Shown here: positions 6,861 to 15,014 of the stretch, in pieces | Numbering within the stretch: the first letter of the stretch is position 1 | How the letters are laid out: each line of letters opens with the position of its first letter | NCBI GenBank assembly: GCA_964501415.1 | Contig: CAZCSL010000022.1 | Span: forward strand, 1-21,761 | Source: B1SED10-225 sp964501415 | GTDB lineage: Bacteria > Bacillota_I > Bacilli_A > Izemoplasmatales > Izemoplasmataceae | Direction: 5' to 3' | DNA: 21,761 nucleotides | The notes under the pieces: generated by a model | What the model was told of the DNA's origin: nothing | Database searches by the model: none | What the model saw: only the letters and a program-made list of their open reading frames with translations | Position numbers and translations under genes: made by a program

Positions 6861-8147
6861 ATGGCAAACATGGAAAAATTAGAAAATTCAAAGGTTAAAA
6901 TAACCATTGATGTGACTAAGGAACAATTCGAACACGGGTTAGACCATGCCTTTGATAAAGTCAAAGACGACGTAGAAATTAAAGGGTTTAGAAAAGGCAA
7001 AGTAACCAGAAAAATCTACGAACAGCACAAAGGCGTAGAAAGCCTTTATGAAGAAGCGTTAAACCACGTTATTCAAGAGACGTATACCGAGGCGGTTATG
7101 GAACATAATTTAGCCGTGGTATCGCAACCAAAAATCGATCTTGATGTCTCTAAAGTCAAGCAAGGAGAAAGCTTTAGCTACACCGCAACCGTTGCGGTAA
7201 AACCAGACGTTGAACTGGGTGAATACAAAGGCTTAGAATACGAAGAACCCTCAAACGAAGTTAGCGAAGAAGAAGTTGATCAAGCGATTGAGCAACAACG
7301 CCAACAAAACGCTGAGTTAATCGTCAAAGAGGAAGGTACCGTTGAAAAAGGCGATACTGCCGTATTTGACTTTGAAGGCTTTATCGATGGCGAACCTTTT
7401 GAAGGTGGAAAAGCTGAAAACCATGAATTAGAAATCGGCTCTGGACAATTCATTCCTGGTTTTGAAGATAAGATGATCGGTATGAAAGCGGGCGAAGAAA
7501 AAGACATTGAAGTCACCTTCCCTGAGAACTATCAAGCCGAAAACTTAAAAGGTAAAGACGCCGTTTTTAAAGTTAAATTACATGAAATCAAAGTAAAAGA
7601 AGTCCCTGAACTTACCGACGACTTTGTTAAAGACTTGGATAAAGAAAACATTGAAAACGTTGCGGACTTAAAAGCCGATACCCGTAAAAACCTAGAAGAC
7701 GAAAAAGCCAAAACCAACAAAAACAAAGCGATTGATTTTGCGGTTGACCAAGCCTCACAAAACGCTAAAATGACGATCGCCGATGAAATGGTCGATGAAG
7801 AGAAAAAACGCATGATGGACAACACCAAGCGTCAAGCCCAACAATATGGCCTTGATTTGGATACGTACTTACAGTTAACGGGCATGGATAAAGAACAATT
7901 TGAAGAAAAGATGAAAGAAGATGCACGAAAATCCATCCGTTATAACTTAACCATTGATGCGATTAGTAAAGAAGAAAACATCGATGCAACCGATGAAGAA
8001 ATCGAAAACAAGTATGAAGAATTAGCTAAACAACACAACATGGACGTTGAACAAGTCAAGACCCAAGTTAATCAAGATGCAGTCAAACAAGAAGTGGTCT
8101 TCAGAAAAACCATCGATTTCTTGGTAGAAAACTTACAAAAAAAATAA
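6861..8147 (+). CDS. tig: Trigger factor (ribosome-bound chaperone, peptidyl-prolyl isomerase)
   Basis: Trigger factor binds ribosomal protein uL23 at the exit tunnel and shields nascent chains. The 428-residue protein has the three usual parts. The N-terminal ribosome-binding domain carries the signature GFRKGK at residues 42-47 (the usual following Pro is Thr-like here: GKVTRK). A central FKBP-type isomerase domain spans about 155-240 (DTAVFDFEGFIDGEPFEGG, GQFIPGFEDKMIGMKAGEE). A long helical C-terminal substrate-binding domain follows. AGGAGG is 11 bases before ATG 6861, slightly long; ATG 6870 is further away and less likely. Composition is very rich in Lys and Glu. The gene is monocistronic, with its own promoter and terminator. 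Confidence 0.96.
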   Translation: MANMEKLENSKVKITIDVTKEQFEHGLDHAFDKVKDDVEIKGFRKGKVTRKIYEQHKGVESLYEEALNHVIQETYTEAVMEHNLAVVSQPKIDLDVSKVKQGESFSYTATVAVKPDVELGEYKGLEYEEPSNEVSEEEVDQAIEQQRQQNAELIVKEEGTVEKGDTAVFDFEGFIDGEPFEGGKAENHELEIGSGQFIPGFEDKMIGMKAGEEKDIEVTFPENYQAENLKGKDAVFKVKLHEIKVKEVPELTDDFVKDLDKENIENVADLKADTRKNLEDEKAKTNKNKAIDFAVDQASQNAKMTIADEMVDEEKKRMMDNTKRQAQQYGLDLDTYLQLTGMDKEQFEEKMKEDARKSIRYNLTIDAISKEENIDATDEEIENKYEELAKQHNMDVEQVKTQVNQDAVKQEVVFRKTIDFLVENLQKK

Positions 8148-8152
8148 ACCAT

Positions 8153-8181
8153 AAAAAACACTTCAAGTCGAAGTGTTTTTT
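8153..8181 (+). terminator. Terminator of tig
   Basis: A 12-bp stem (8153-8164 with 8170-8181) around a 5-base loop ends in a T run. It lies 5 bases after the tig stop and 20 bases before the next start. Confidence 0.85.
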
Positions 8182-8200
8182 AAAGCGAGGCTAAAAAACG

Positions 8201-9037
8201 ATGAAAATGGCCGTCTTTGATCTAGATAACACGCTACTTAATGATGATAAGCAATTAACAAAAGAGACCCTCAAAGCGCTAAGCATGTTAAAAGCAGCGG
8301 GGGTTATGATTTCTTGTGCCACCGGCCGGCACGCCCAAATGACCAAACCTTTCGCTAAAGCCATGGGGGCTAATGGGGCGATGATTTGTAATAACGGAGC
8401 CTTGTTAAAAGATTGCCAAACGCAAAAGACGTTATTTCAAAAGCCCTTGGATGATTTGAGTCTAAGCGCCTTGGTGGATTACGCTTTGGTTCATGACATA
8501 AAATACGCCGCTTATAGCGATAGCGGCATTATTACTAACCGAGCCGATGTCTTAGATATCTATCAAAAGTGGAACGATCAGCACGCATCTTATCCATTAA
8601 AACTTAACCAGATAAAACAAAATGCTCATTGGGCTAACGAAACGGTCTATAAAGTGCTTTATATGATTGAACCCAATCGCGTCAAAGCGATTAAAGCGGA
8701 TTTAAAAACCATTAAAAACATTAAACCCATCAGAAGTACAAACACGTTTTTGGACATCGTCCCAAGCGGCGTAGATAAATGGGAAGCCTTAAAGGCGTTT
8801 GCGGCAAGTAAAGAAATTGAGCCTAAAGATATCATCGCCTTTGGCGATAACGATAACGATGCTTTAATGCTTCAGTCTGTAGGGTGTGGCTTTGCGATGA
8901 AAAACGCCAGCAAAAAAGCCAAAGCCGCCGCAAACTATATCACAAAATTGACCAATGACCAAGACGGTGTGGCTTTGGTTTTGCGACAATTAGACCAGTA
9001 TTGTCCCCACGTTTTTAAGAAATCAAATGGCCGCTAA
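8201..9037 (+). CDS. Cof-type HAD-IIB family phosphatase
   Basis: A 278-residue haloacid dehalogenase superfamily hydrolase. Motif I is DLDNTLLND with nucleophile Asp7 and general acid Asp9. Motif II is the Thr of SCATGRH. Motif III is the Lys of SGVDKWEAL, and motif IV is FGDNDNDALML with the Mg2+-binding Asp residues. A large cap (about residues 85-185) between motifs II and III is typical of the IIB/Cof class, which dephosphorylates sugar phosphates, flavin precursors or pyridoxal phosphate; the substrate cannot be told from sequence. GAGG (8187-8190) is 10 bases before ATG 8201. No clear promoter was found between the tig terminator and this gene, so some read-through may supply it. Confidence 0.88.
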   Translation: MKMAVFDLDNTLLNDDKQLTKETLKALSMLKAAGVMISCATGRHAQMTKPFAKAMGANGAMICNNGALLKDCQTQKTLFQKPLDDLSLSALVDYALVHDIKYAAYSDSGIITNRADVLDIYQKWNDQHASYPLKLNQIKQNAHWANETVYKVLYMIEPNRVKAIKADLKTIKNIKPIRSTNTFLDIVPSGVDKWEALKAFAASKEIEPKDIIAFGDNDNDALMLQSVGCGFAMKNASKKAKAAANYITKLTNDQDGVALVLRQLDQYCPHVFKKSNGR

Positions 9038-9089
9038 GCCACGGTAAAACAGAGGGCTTCAAATAAAAGCGTTACCATGAGTATAATCG

Positions 9090-9118
9090 TTGAAAGAAAC
9101 GCGAAAATAAGGTATATT
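9090..9118 (+). promoter_or_regulatory. Promoter of lon
   Basis: TTGAAA (9090-9095), a 17-base spacer and TATATT (9113-9118) form a good housekeeping-type promoter 38 bases before the lon start. A second TATAAT at 9082-9087 could give a tandem start. No heat-shock operator (CIRCE inverted repeat or CtsR GGTCAAA repeat) is visible. Confidence 0.65.
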
Positions 9119-9155
9119 ATGAGTAGTCAAGACAGACATTAAGAGGTGAAACCAT

Positions 9156-11486
9156 ATGTTTAAAACCAACGAACAAAAAACCGCATCCCTTCCCGCTATT
9201 GCGATTAGAGGGATTGCGCCATTCCCCAATACAGACGTACGGACCGAAGTCGGTCGTAGCCTATCTAAAACCGCGCTTTTGGAGGCTGAGAGAAACTTTG
9301 ATTCACACGTACTTTTGTTAGTGCAAAAAAACCCTACGGTCGAAAATCCGACCAAAGACGATATGCTAAAGTTTGGCGTTGTAGCCAAAATAGGCATTAA
9401 AATCAAATTGCCTAATGGCAATTTCAAAGTGAAATTTGACCCACTTGTGCGCGCAGAAATTTTGGACTTTGAAGATGAAGAGCCATTTTTTAAGGTGCGC
9501 TTTGAGACCAAACCGGCTGAAAGCGACAACGTCGATGAAGAGGTTGCTTTGGTTCGCATGATCGTTAAGCAAGTTATGGAAAACGCGCAATCGATTTTGC
9601 ATAATCCCAAACAGATGATCGAAGCCGTACAAGCAGGTATTTCAAGTGATAAGCTCGCCGACAAACTGGCGAGTAACTTGAAGATTTCAGAAAACCATAA
9701 GTTCAAGTATTTAGAAACCGCTTCGGTTGAAAAAAGACTCAATTACTTACTACAAGATATCGAAAAAGAACGCCACATGAGTGAAATTGAAGAAAAGATC
9801 AACCGTACGGTAAAAAAGAATATCGATGAAAACCAACGCGAGTACTATCTAAGAGAAAAACTGCGCGCGATTCAAGAAGAGCTTGGCGATAAGGCCAAAA
9901 AAGAAAGCGAAATCGAAAACTTACGCAAGCAAATTCAAGCGAAGAAAATGCCCAAACATATCGAGGAAAAAGCTTTATATGAGTTATCTCGCTATGAGAC
10001 CTTACCCGCATCTAGCGGTGAGTCTGGCGTTATTCGAACCTATTTGGATTTTTTGATCGATCTGCCATGGTCGGAACAAAGTGATGATGAGTCCGATATA
10101 AACAAAGCCGAATCTGCGCTTGAAAAAAGCCATTATGGCTTAGAGAAAGTCAAAGAACGGATCGTAGAATACTTGGCGGTAAAACTTTTAACCGGCAAAA
10201 ACCCCCAAACGATTCTTTGTTTGGTTGGCCCACCAGGTGTGGGTAAAACCTCATTGGCCCAATCGATTGCCAGTGCGTTAAACCGTCAGTTTGTCAAACA
10301 ATCCTTAGGCGGGGTTAAAGACGAAAGCGAAATCCGCGGGCACCGCAGGACCTATCTAGGCGCGTTGCCAGGTAGAATTTTACAAGGCATGCGTAAAGCC
10401 AAAGTTATCAATCCGCTATTTTTGCTCGATGAGATTGATAAACTCGGCAGTGACTACAAAGGCGATCCATCTGCGGCGATGCTTGAGGTTTTGGATCCTG
10501 AACAAAATGCCAATTTCTCTGATCATTATTTAGAAGATCAATACGACCTTTCACAAGTCTTGTTTATCACCACCGCCAACTATTTAGGCAACATTCCTGC
10601 GCCGCTAAGAGATCGTATGGAAATTATTGAACTTTCCAGTTATACCGAGATTGAAAAATATAACATCGCTAAAAAACACTTGATTCGCAAGCAACTTGAA
10701 ACCCATGGTTTGGATGAGAAAAAAATCACCATCGAAGATGAAGCGATCATGACGATGGTACGCTCTTACACCAGAGAAGCGGGCGTACGTCAGTTAGACC
10801 GCTTGTTTGGAACCATCGTGCGAAAAGCGATTAAGAAAATCCTTGGTGATAAAGTCAAACACGTAACCATCAAAGCCGATAACTTAAAAGATTATTTAGG
10901 TAAACCTAAGTATACTAACCACATTGCCGATAAAGAACCACAAATCGGGGTGGCTACCGGGCTTGCTTACACGCAATTTGGCGGCGATATCCTGCCTGTC
11001 GAGGTAGCTTATTATCAAGGCAAAGGCAGATTATCCTTAACGGGTAGTTTGGGCGATGTCATGAAAGAATCCGCCGAAGCTGCGCTATCTTACATCAAAG
11101 CCAATTCAGACAAATTTAAAATTGAAAAAGCGCTATTTGATGATTCCAACGTGCACATTCATGTGCCTGAGGGCTCCATTCCTAAAGATGGGCCTTCCGC
11201 AGGGGTGACGATTGCCCTAGCGTTAATTAGCGCCTTGACCAAACGCAAAGTAGACCATACCATCGGTATGACCGGTGAGATTACCCTTAGGGGTCGCGTT
11301 TTGCCAATTGGTGGCTTAAAAGAAAAGGCGATTGCCGCACACCGCAGTGGTTTAAAACGTATCTTGATTCCTAAGGAAAACGAACGCGACATCGATGATA
11401 TTCCTAAAGAAGTTCGCGAACACCTGCAAATTGATATCGTAGAAACCATCGATGATATCATCAAATATGCATTATTAGAAAAATAA
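9156..11486 (+). CDS. lon: ATP-dependent Lon protease (LonA)
   Basis: Lon unfolds and degrades misfolded and regulatory proteins in the cytoplasm as a hexamer. The 776-residue protein has the LonA order. The N-terminal substrate-recognition domain is at about 10-200, followed by a coiled linker with the conserved EYYLREKLRAIQEELGD segment. The AAA+ module has Walker A GPPGVGKT at 358-365 and Walker B LFLLDEID with Asp425 and Glu426. The C-terminal protease domain has the catalytic dyad Ser681 (KDGPSAG) and Lys724 (GGLKEKA), spaced 43 residues apart as in E. coli Lon. AGAGGTGA lies 6-7 bases before ATG 9156. Its own promoter and terminator flank it, and engB follows as in many Bacillota. Confidence 0.97.
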   Translation: MFKTNEQKTASLPAIAIRGIAPFPNTDVRTEVGRSLSKTALLEAERNFDSHVLLLVQKNPTVENPTKDDMLKFGVVAKIGIKIKLPNGNFKVKFDPLVRAEILDFEDEEPFFKVRFETKPAESDNVDEEVALVRMIVKQVMENAQSILHNPKQMIEAVQAGISSDKLADKLASNLKISENHKFKYLETASVEKRLNYLLQDIEKERHMSEIEEKINRTVKKNIDENQREYYLREKLRAIQEELGDKAKKESEIENLRKQIQAKKMPKHIEEKALYELSRYETLPASSGESGVIRTYLDFLIDLPWSEQSDDESDINKAESALEKSHYGLEKVKERIVEYLAVKLLTGKNPQTILCLVGPPGVGKTSLAQSIASALNRQFVKQSLGGVKDESEIRGHRRTYLGALPGRILQGMRKAKVINPLFLLDEIDKLGSDYKGDPSAAMLEVLDPEQNANFSDHYLEDQYDLSQVLFITTANYLGNIPAPLRDRMEIIELSSYTEIEKYNIAKKHLIRKQLETHGLDEKKITIEDEAIMTMVRSYTREAGVRQLDRLFGTIVRKAIKKILGDKVKHVTIKADNLKDYLGKPKYTNHIADKEPQIGVATGLAYTQFGGDILPVEVAYYQGKGRLSLTGSLGDVMKESAEAALSYIKANSDKFKIEKALFDDSNVHIHVPEGSIPKDGPSAGVTIALALISALTKRKVDHTIGMTGEITLRGRVLPIGGLKEKAIAAHRSGLKRILIPKENERDIDDIPKEVREHLQIDIVETIDDIIKYALLEK

Positions 11487-11510
11487 GACAATCTCACGAT
11501 TGTCTTTTTT
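11485..11510 (+). terminator. Terminator of lon
   Basis: A 9-bp stem (11485-11493 with 11498-11506) around TCAC ends in a T run. It begins at the lon stop codon, and its right arm overlaps the candidate -35 box of engB. Confidence 0.8.
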
Positions 11511-11528
11511 CTCATAACAAGGTACAAT
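11500..11528 (+). promoter_or_regulatory. Candidate engB promoter overlapping the lon terminator
   Basis: TTGTCT (11500-11505), a 17-base spacer and TACAAT (11523-11528) lie just upstream of the engB SD. The -35 is formed by the right arm of the lon terminator. If used, it leaves a very short 5' untranslated region. Confidence 0.5.
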
Positions 11529-11547
11529 GACCTACGAGGTGAAGTCC

Positions 11548-12135
11548 ATGAACATCAAATCTGTTGCGCCACCGATTACGATTGTCGAGGCCAAAGATTA
11601 TCCTAAAGATAACTTAAACGAATTTTGTTTCGTCGGTCGTAGTAACGTCGGTAAAAGCTCTTTGATCAATTCTTTGCTAGGGCGAAAAAATATCGCCTAT
11701 ACATCGCAAAAACCCGGAAAAACACAAACCATCAATTTTTATAAAATCAACGATGCCTTCTACATTGTCGATGTCCCCGGTTATGGTTATGCCAAAGTGT
11801 CTAAGGTGATGCGCGAAAAATTCGCCCATATGATTGAAACTTATTTGACCACCAGAGACAATTTAAAACACGTCTTTGTTTTACTTGATTTTAGACATCC
11901 GCCTAGTGAAGATGATTTGATGTTACTGGAATTTTTGATTCACTATCAAATCCCTTGCAGCATCTTAGCGACCAAAGCCGATAAAATTAGCAAAAACCAA
12001 CGTAAAAAACATGAAAAACAACTTTTAACTGGACTTGATATCCATGCAAATGATATTGAAATCATCCCGTATTCAGCGATTACACACGAAAACAAAGACA
12101 AAGTCTTAAATAAGTTAGCTCAGTTAAATCAATAA
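11548..12135 (+). CDS. engB: Ribosome biogenesis GTP-binding protein EngB (YsxC/YihA)
   Basis: A TRAFAC-class GTPase that assists late assembly of the 50S ribosomal subunit. At 195 residues it matches the family length. The G1 P-loop is GRSNVGKSS at 30-38; the switch region KPGKTQTINFY follows; G3 is DVPGYG; G4 is TKAD; and the G5-like YSA lies near the end. The start is ATG 11548 because AGGTGA (11537-11542) is 5 bases upstream; an in-frame ATG at 11527 falls inside the -10 box. The lon-engB pair is a conserved neighbourhood in Bacillota, linking proteolysis and ribosome assembly only by position. The following valS unit has its own promoter. Confidence 0.95.
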   Translation: MNIKSVAPPITIVEAKDYPKDNLNEFCFVGRSNVGKSSLINSLLGRKNIAYTSQKPGKTQTINFYKINDAFYIVDVPGYGYAKVSKVMREKFAHMIETYLTTRDNLKHVFVLLDFRHPPSEDDLMLLEFLIHYQIPCSILATKADKISKNQRKKHEKQLLTGLDIHANDIEIIPYSAITHENKDKVLNKLAQLNQ

Positions 12136-12148
12136 TGGTTTTGAGGGC

Positions 12149-12177
12149 TTGTCAATCCTAAGACCATGTGATACACT
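12149..12177 (+). promoter_or_regulatory. Promoter of the valS T-box transcript
   Basis: TTGTCA (12149-12154), a 17-base spacer and TACACT (12172-12177), with an extended TG at 12169-12170, form a strong promoter. Transcription would begin near 12184, right at the base of T-box stem I. Confidence 0.8.
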
Positions 12178-12185
12178 AATCATAA

Positions 12186-12397
12186 CAACTTTGAAGAGGA
12201 AGAGTATTTAGCCTACTTTTCAAGAGAGCCGGTGGTAGGTGTGAACCGGTAGGGGAAGCTAAAGAAGGTAGCCTTGGAGTTGCTTAGGTGAAATGAGTAG
12301 TCTAAGACGTTGGCGGCGTTAACGCTTTAAGTGCCGAGCAATCGGAAAAAAGGTGGTACCGCGGATTATTCGCCCTTGTTTATCAAGGGCTTTTTTT
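12186..12397 (+). promoter_or_regulatory. T-box leader responding to uncharged tRNA-Val
   Basis: A complete T-box riboswitch upstream of valS. Stem I is closed by CAACT (12186-12190) with AGTTG (12278-12282) and contains the GAAGAGGAAGAGTA element at its 5' side. The specifier loop shows GAAGGTAGCC, with GTA (Val) at 12268-12270. The T-box sequence AGGTGGTACCGCGG is at 12351-12364; its TGGT would pair with the ACCA end of tRNA-Val. A terminator follows at 12372-12397. Uncharged tRNA-Val would stabilise the antiterminator and allow read-through into valS-folC. All parts are in the canonical order. Confidence 0.93.
12372..12397 (+). terminator. Attenuator terminator of the valS T-box
   Basis: GCCCTTG (12372-12378) pairs with CAAGGGC (12384-12390) around a TTTAT loop, followed by seven T residues. 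The CCTT of its left arm can instead pair with AAGG just before the T-box, giving the competing antiterminator. Confidence 0.9.
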
Positions 12398-12419
12398 ATA
12401 TTTAAGAGGAGTGATGCTT

Positions 12420-15014
12420 ATGTTAAGCAAAAAGTATAACCACAAAGACGTAGAAGCGGGGAAATACCGTTTTTGGAAAGATTCAGGCTTTTTCAAAAGC
12501 GGCGATTTATCAAAAAAACCTTACACCATTGTCATCCCGCCGCCAAACGTCACAGGAAAATTACACCTAGGCCATGCATGGGATAATACCCTACAAGATA
12601 TCATCATTCGCCAAAAACGCATGGCGGGTTATGATGCGCTATATTTACCGGGTATGGATCATGCGGGGATTGCGACCCAAGCCAAAGTAGACCAAAAACT
12701 AAAAGAACAAGGCCAAAATAGATATGAACTAGGCAGAGAAGGCTTTTTAAAAGAAGCTTGGGCCTGGAAATCGTCATACGCTAAATTCATTCGAGAACAA
12801 TGGGCGGCCTTAGGCATTAGCGTCGATTATGACAAAGAGCGTTTCACATTGGATGAAGGCTTGAGCCATGCGGTTAAAACCGTGTTTTTCAAGCTGTATG
12901 AAAAAGGCCTGATTTACCGTAAAGAACGCATCATCAATTGGGATGTTGAGGCGCAAACCGCGCTTTCTAATATCGAAGTGGAACACAAAGAAATCGCCGG
13001 CCATCTTTATTACATGAAATACTATTTAGAAGATGGCAGCGATTATATCTTGATTGCGACCACAAGACCAGAAACGATCTTTGCGGACACCGCGGTTATC
13101 GTACACCCAGATGACACCAAAAGAAAGCCTTTCGTAGGCAAAAAGGTCATTATCCCTACAACTAAGAAGGCTATCCCTGTCATAGAAGATGATTACGTCA
13201 ACCGTGAATTCGGAACCGGGGCATTAAAAGTTACCCCCGCCCATGACCCTAACGACTTTGAGATTGGCGAGCGTCATGACTTGCCCATGCCAAGCTGTAT
13301 TGAAAACGATGGCATCATGAATCATATGGCCCATAAATATGAAGGCATGAGCCGGTTTGATTGTCGCAAAGCCTTAGTCAAAGATATGCAAAATGATGAT
13401 TTGATTACCAAGATAGAACCCCACACCCATAGCGTAGGTCATAGTGAGCGTACCGGGGTTATCGTCGAGCCCAAACTCTCTAAGCAATGGTTTGTAAAAA
13501 TGGAACCGCTAGCCAAACGGGCTTTAAAAGAAAGTGAAGCTGATTTTATCCCGCCGCGCTTTGAAAAAATCTTTAAACGATGGATGGAGGATATTCAAGA
13601 TTGGTGCATTAGCCGTCAACTATGGTGGGGACACCGCATTCCCGCTTATTATAAAGGCGATGACATTTATGTAGGAGACCATCCACCCAAAGGTTATAAG
13701 CAAGATGAAGACGTCTTAGATACGTGGTTTTCTAGTGCCCTTTGGCCGTTTTCAACCCTTGGTTGGCCTGAGGAAACCAAAGATTTTAAACGCTATTACC
13801 CTACCACCACAATGGTAACAGGCTATGACATTATTTTCTTTTGGGTGGCGCGGATGATTTTTAGCGCGCTTGAGTTTACCGACAAAACGCCCTTTGAGCA
13901 CGTCCTTATCCATGGTTTGATTCGTGATGAAAAGGGCAGAAAAATGTCCAAATCCTTAGGCAATGGCGTCGATCCAATGGATATCAAAGAACAATATGGC
14001 ATCGATACCTTACGTTATTTTTTAACCACCAACTCAGCCCCAGGACAAGATTTGCGCTTTGAAATTGAAAAAGTAGAATCTTCATGGAACTATATCAACA
14101 AACTTTGGAATATCTCAAGGTTTATCTTGTCACATCTTGAAGACTTAGAGGAAAAAGATATCACCATCGATGAGGATAAGCTTGCCTTAAAAGACCGCTA
14201 TATTCTCTCACGCTTAAGTAAAACCATCGAAGAAGTTAATCGCAATTACGACCGTTTTGAGTTTGGAGAAGCCGCAAAAGCCCTTTACAAATTCAATTGG
14301 GATGAACTCGCCTCATGGTATGTGGAAGTGTCTAAAATTGATCTTCAAAATGATGATCCTGACCAAAAAACGACGACAAAAGCCGTGCTATTAAACGTGC
14401 TTAGCGATTCACTTAAACTTCTGCATCCATTCATGCCATTTGTGACCGAAGAAATCTATCAAAAACTACCCTATAAAGAAGCGAGCAGTATCATGGTTGC
14501 ACCTTGGCCCAAAGCACAGAAAAAATATGCCGACAAAGCGGCTGAAAAAGCATTTGAAACGATTAAGAGCTTGATTTCACGTGTTCGTAACGTCCGTAAT
14601 GATTACGACGTTTCCTACAAAAAAGCGATTGATATCTGGGTTGAAGCAGACGCGCCAACGATAAAGCTTTTTAACCAAGAACAAACCTTAATCAAGCGTT
14701 TCACCAACCCTAAAACCTTCAAAGTTGACTCCACGGTTGCACACGATGAAAAGACTTTGTCGTTTGTTTATCCTTCCTTTACTCTCTATATTCCGCTAGG
14801 TAGTTTGGTGGATTTAAATGCGGAGATTGAAAAACAAACTAAAGAGATAAACCGTCTCGAACAAGAAATCAAGCGGGCTAAAGGTATGTTAAACAACGAA
14901 AACTTCGTAAACAAAGCGCCTAAAGAAAAAGTAGAGGCAGAAAAAGAAAAACTAGAAACCTACACACACCAAAAACAACAAGTTGAAAAACGTCTAAAGG
15001 AACTAAAAAAGTAG
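12420..15014 (+). CDS. valS: Valine--tRNA ligase
   Basis: Class I aminoacyl-tRNA synthetase charging tRNA-Val. The 864-residue protein has the Rossmann-fold HIGH motif HLGH at 49-52 within PPPNVTGKLHLGH. The CP1 editing domain, which clears mischarged Thr-tRNA, carries TTRPETIFADTAV and HDPNDFEIG. The KMSKS loop is at 508-512. An anticodon-binding helical domain and the C-terminal tRNA-binding coiled coil typical of ValRS (about 795-864, Lys/Glu rich) follow. ATG 12420 is preferred over GTG 12411 and ATG 12414 because AGGAG (12407-12411) is 8 bases before 12420. Expression is controlled by the T-box leader. The stop codon overlaps the folC start by one base. Confidence 0.97.
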   Translation: MLSKKYNHKDVEAGKYRFWKDSGFFKSGDLSKKPYTIVIPPPNVTGKLHLGHAWDNTLQDIIIRQKRMAGYDALYLPGMDHAGIATQAKVDQKLKEQGQNRYELGREGFLKEAWAWKSSYAKFIREQWAALGISVDYDKERFTLDEGLSHAVKTVFFKLYEKGLIYRKERIINWDVEAQTALSNIEVEHKEIAGHLYYMKYYLEDGSDYILIATTRPETIFADTAVIVHPDDTKRKPFVGKKVIIPTTKKAIPVIEDDYVNREFGTGALKVTPAHDPNDFEIGERHDLPMPSCIENDGIMNHMAHKYEGMSRFDCRKALVKDMQNDDLITKIEPHTHSVGHSERTGVIVEPKLSKQWFVKMEPLAKRALKESEADFIPPRFEKIFKRWMEDIQDWCISRQLWWGHRIPAYYKGDDIYVGDHPPKGYKQDEDVLDTWFSSALWPFSTLGWPEETKDFKRYYPTTTMVTGYDIIFFWVARMIFSALEFTDKTPFEHVLIHGLIRDEKGRKMSKSLGNGVDPMDIKEQYGIDTLRYFLTTNSAPGQDLRFEIEKVESSWNYINKLWNISRFILSHLEDLEEKDITIDEDKLALKDRYILSRLSKTIEEVNRNYDRFEFGEAAKALYKFNWDELASWYVEVSKIDLQNDDPDQKTTTKAVLLNVLSDSLKLLHPFMPFVTEEIYQKLPYKEASSIMVAPWPKAQKKYADKAAEKAFETIKSLISRVRNVRNDYDVSYKKAIDIWVEADAPTIKLFNQEQTLIKRFTNPKTFKVDSTVAHDEKTLSFVYPSFTLYIPLGSLVDLNAEIEKQTKEINRLEQEIKRAKGMLNNENFVNKAPKEKVEAEKEKLETYTHQKQQVEKRLKELKK

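Noticed and set aside
7532..7828. 98-codon minus-strand frame inside tig
   Set aside because: Shadow of the trigger factor gene; no start signal and low-complexity Ser/Phe/Leu composition.
9038..9155. CIRCE or CtsR heat-shock operator before lon
   Set aside because: No GGTCAAA direct repeat and no TTAGCACTC/GAGTGCTAA inverted repeat was found.
9059..9742. 227-codon open frame on the minus strand opposite the 5' end of lon
   Set aside because: Antisense to a clear Lon N-terminal domain, Ser/Leu/Thr-rich composition typical of the complement of Lys/Glu-rich genes, and no family motif or supported ribosome binding site.
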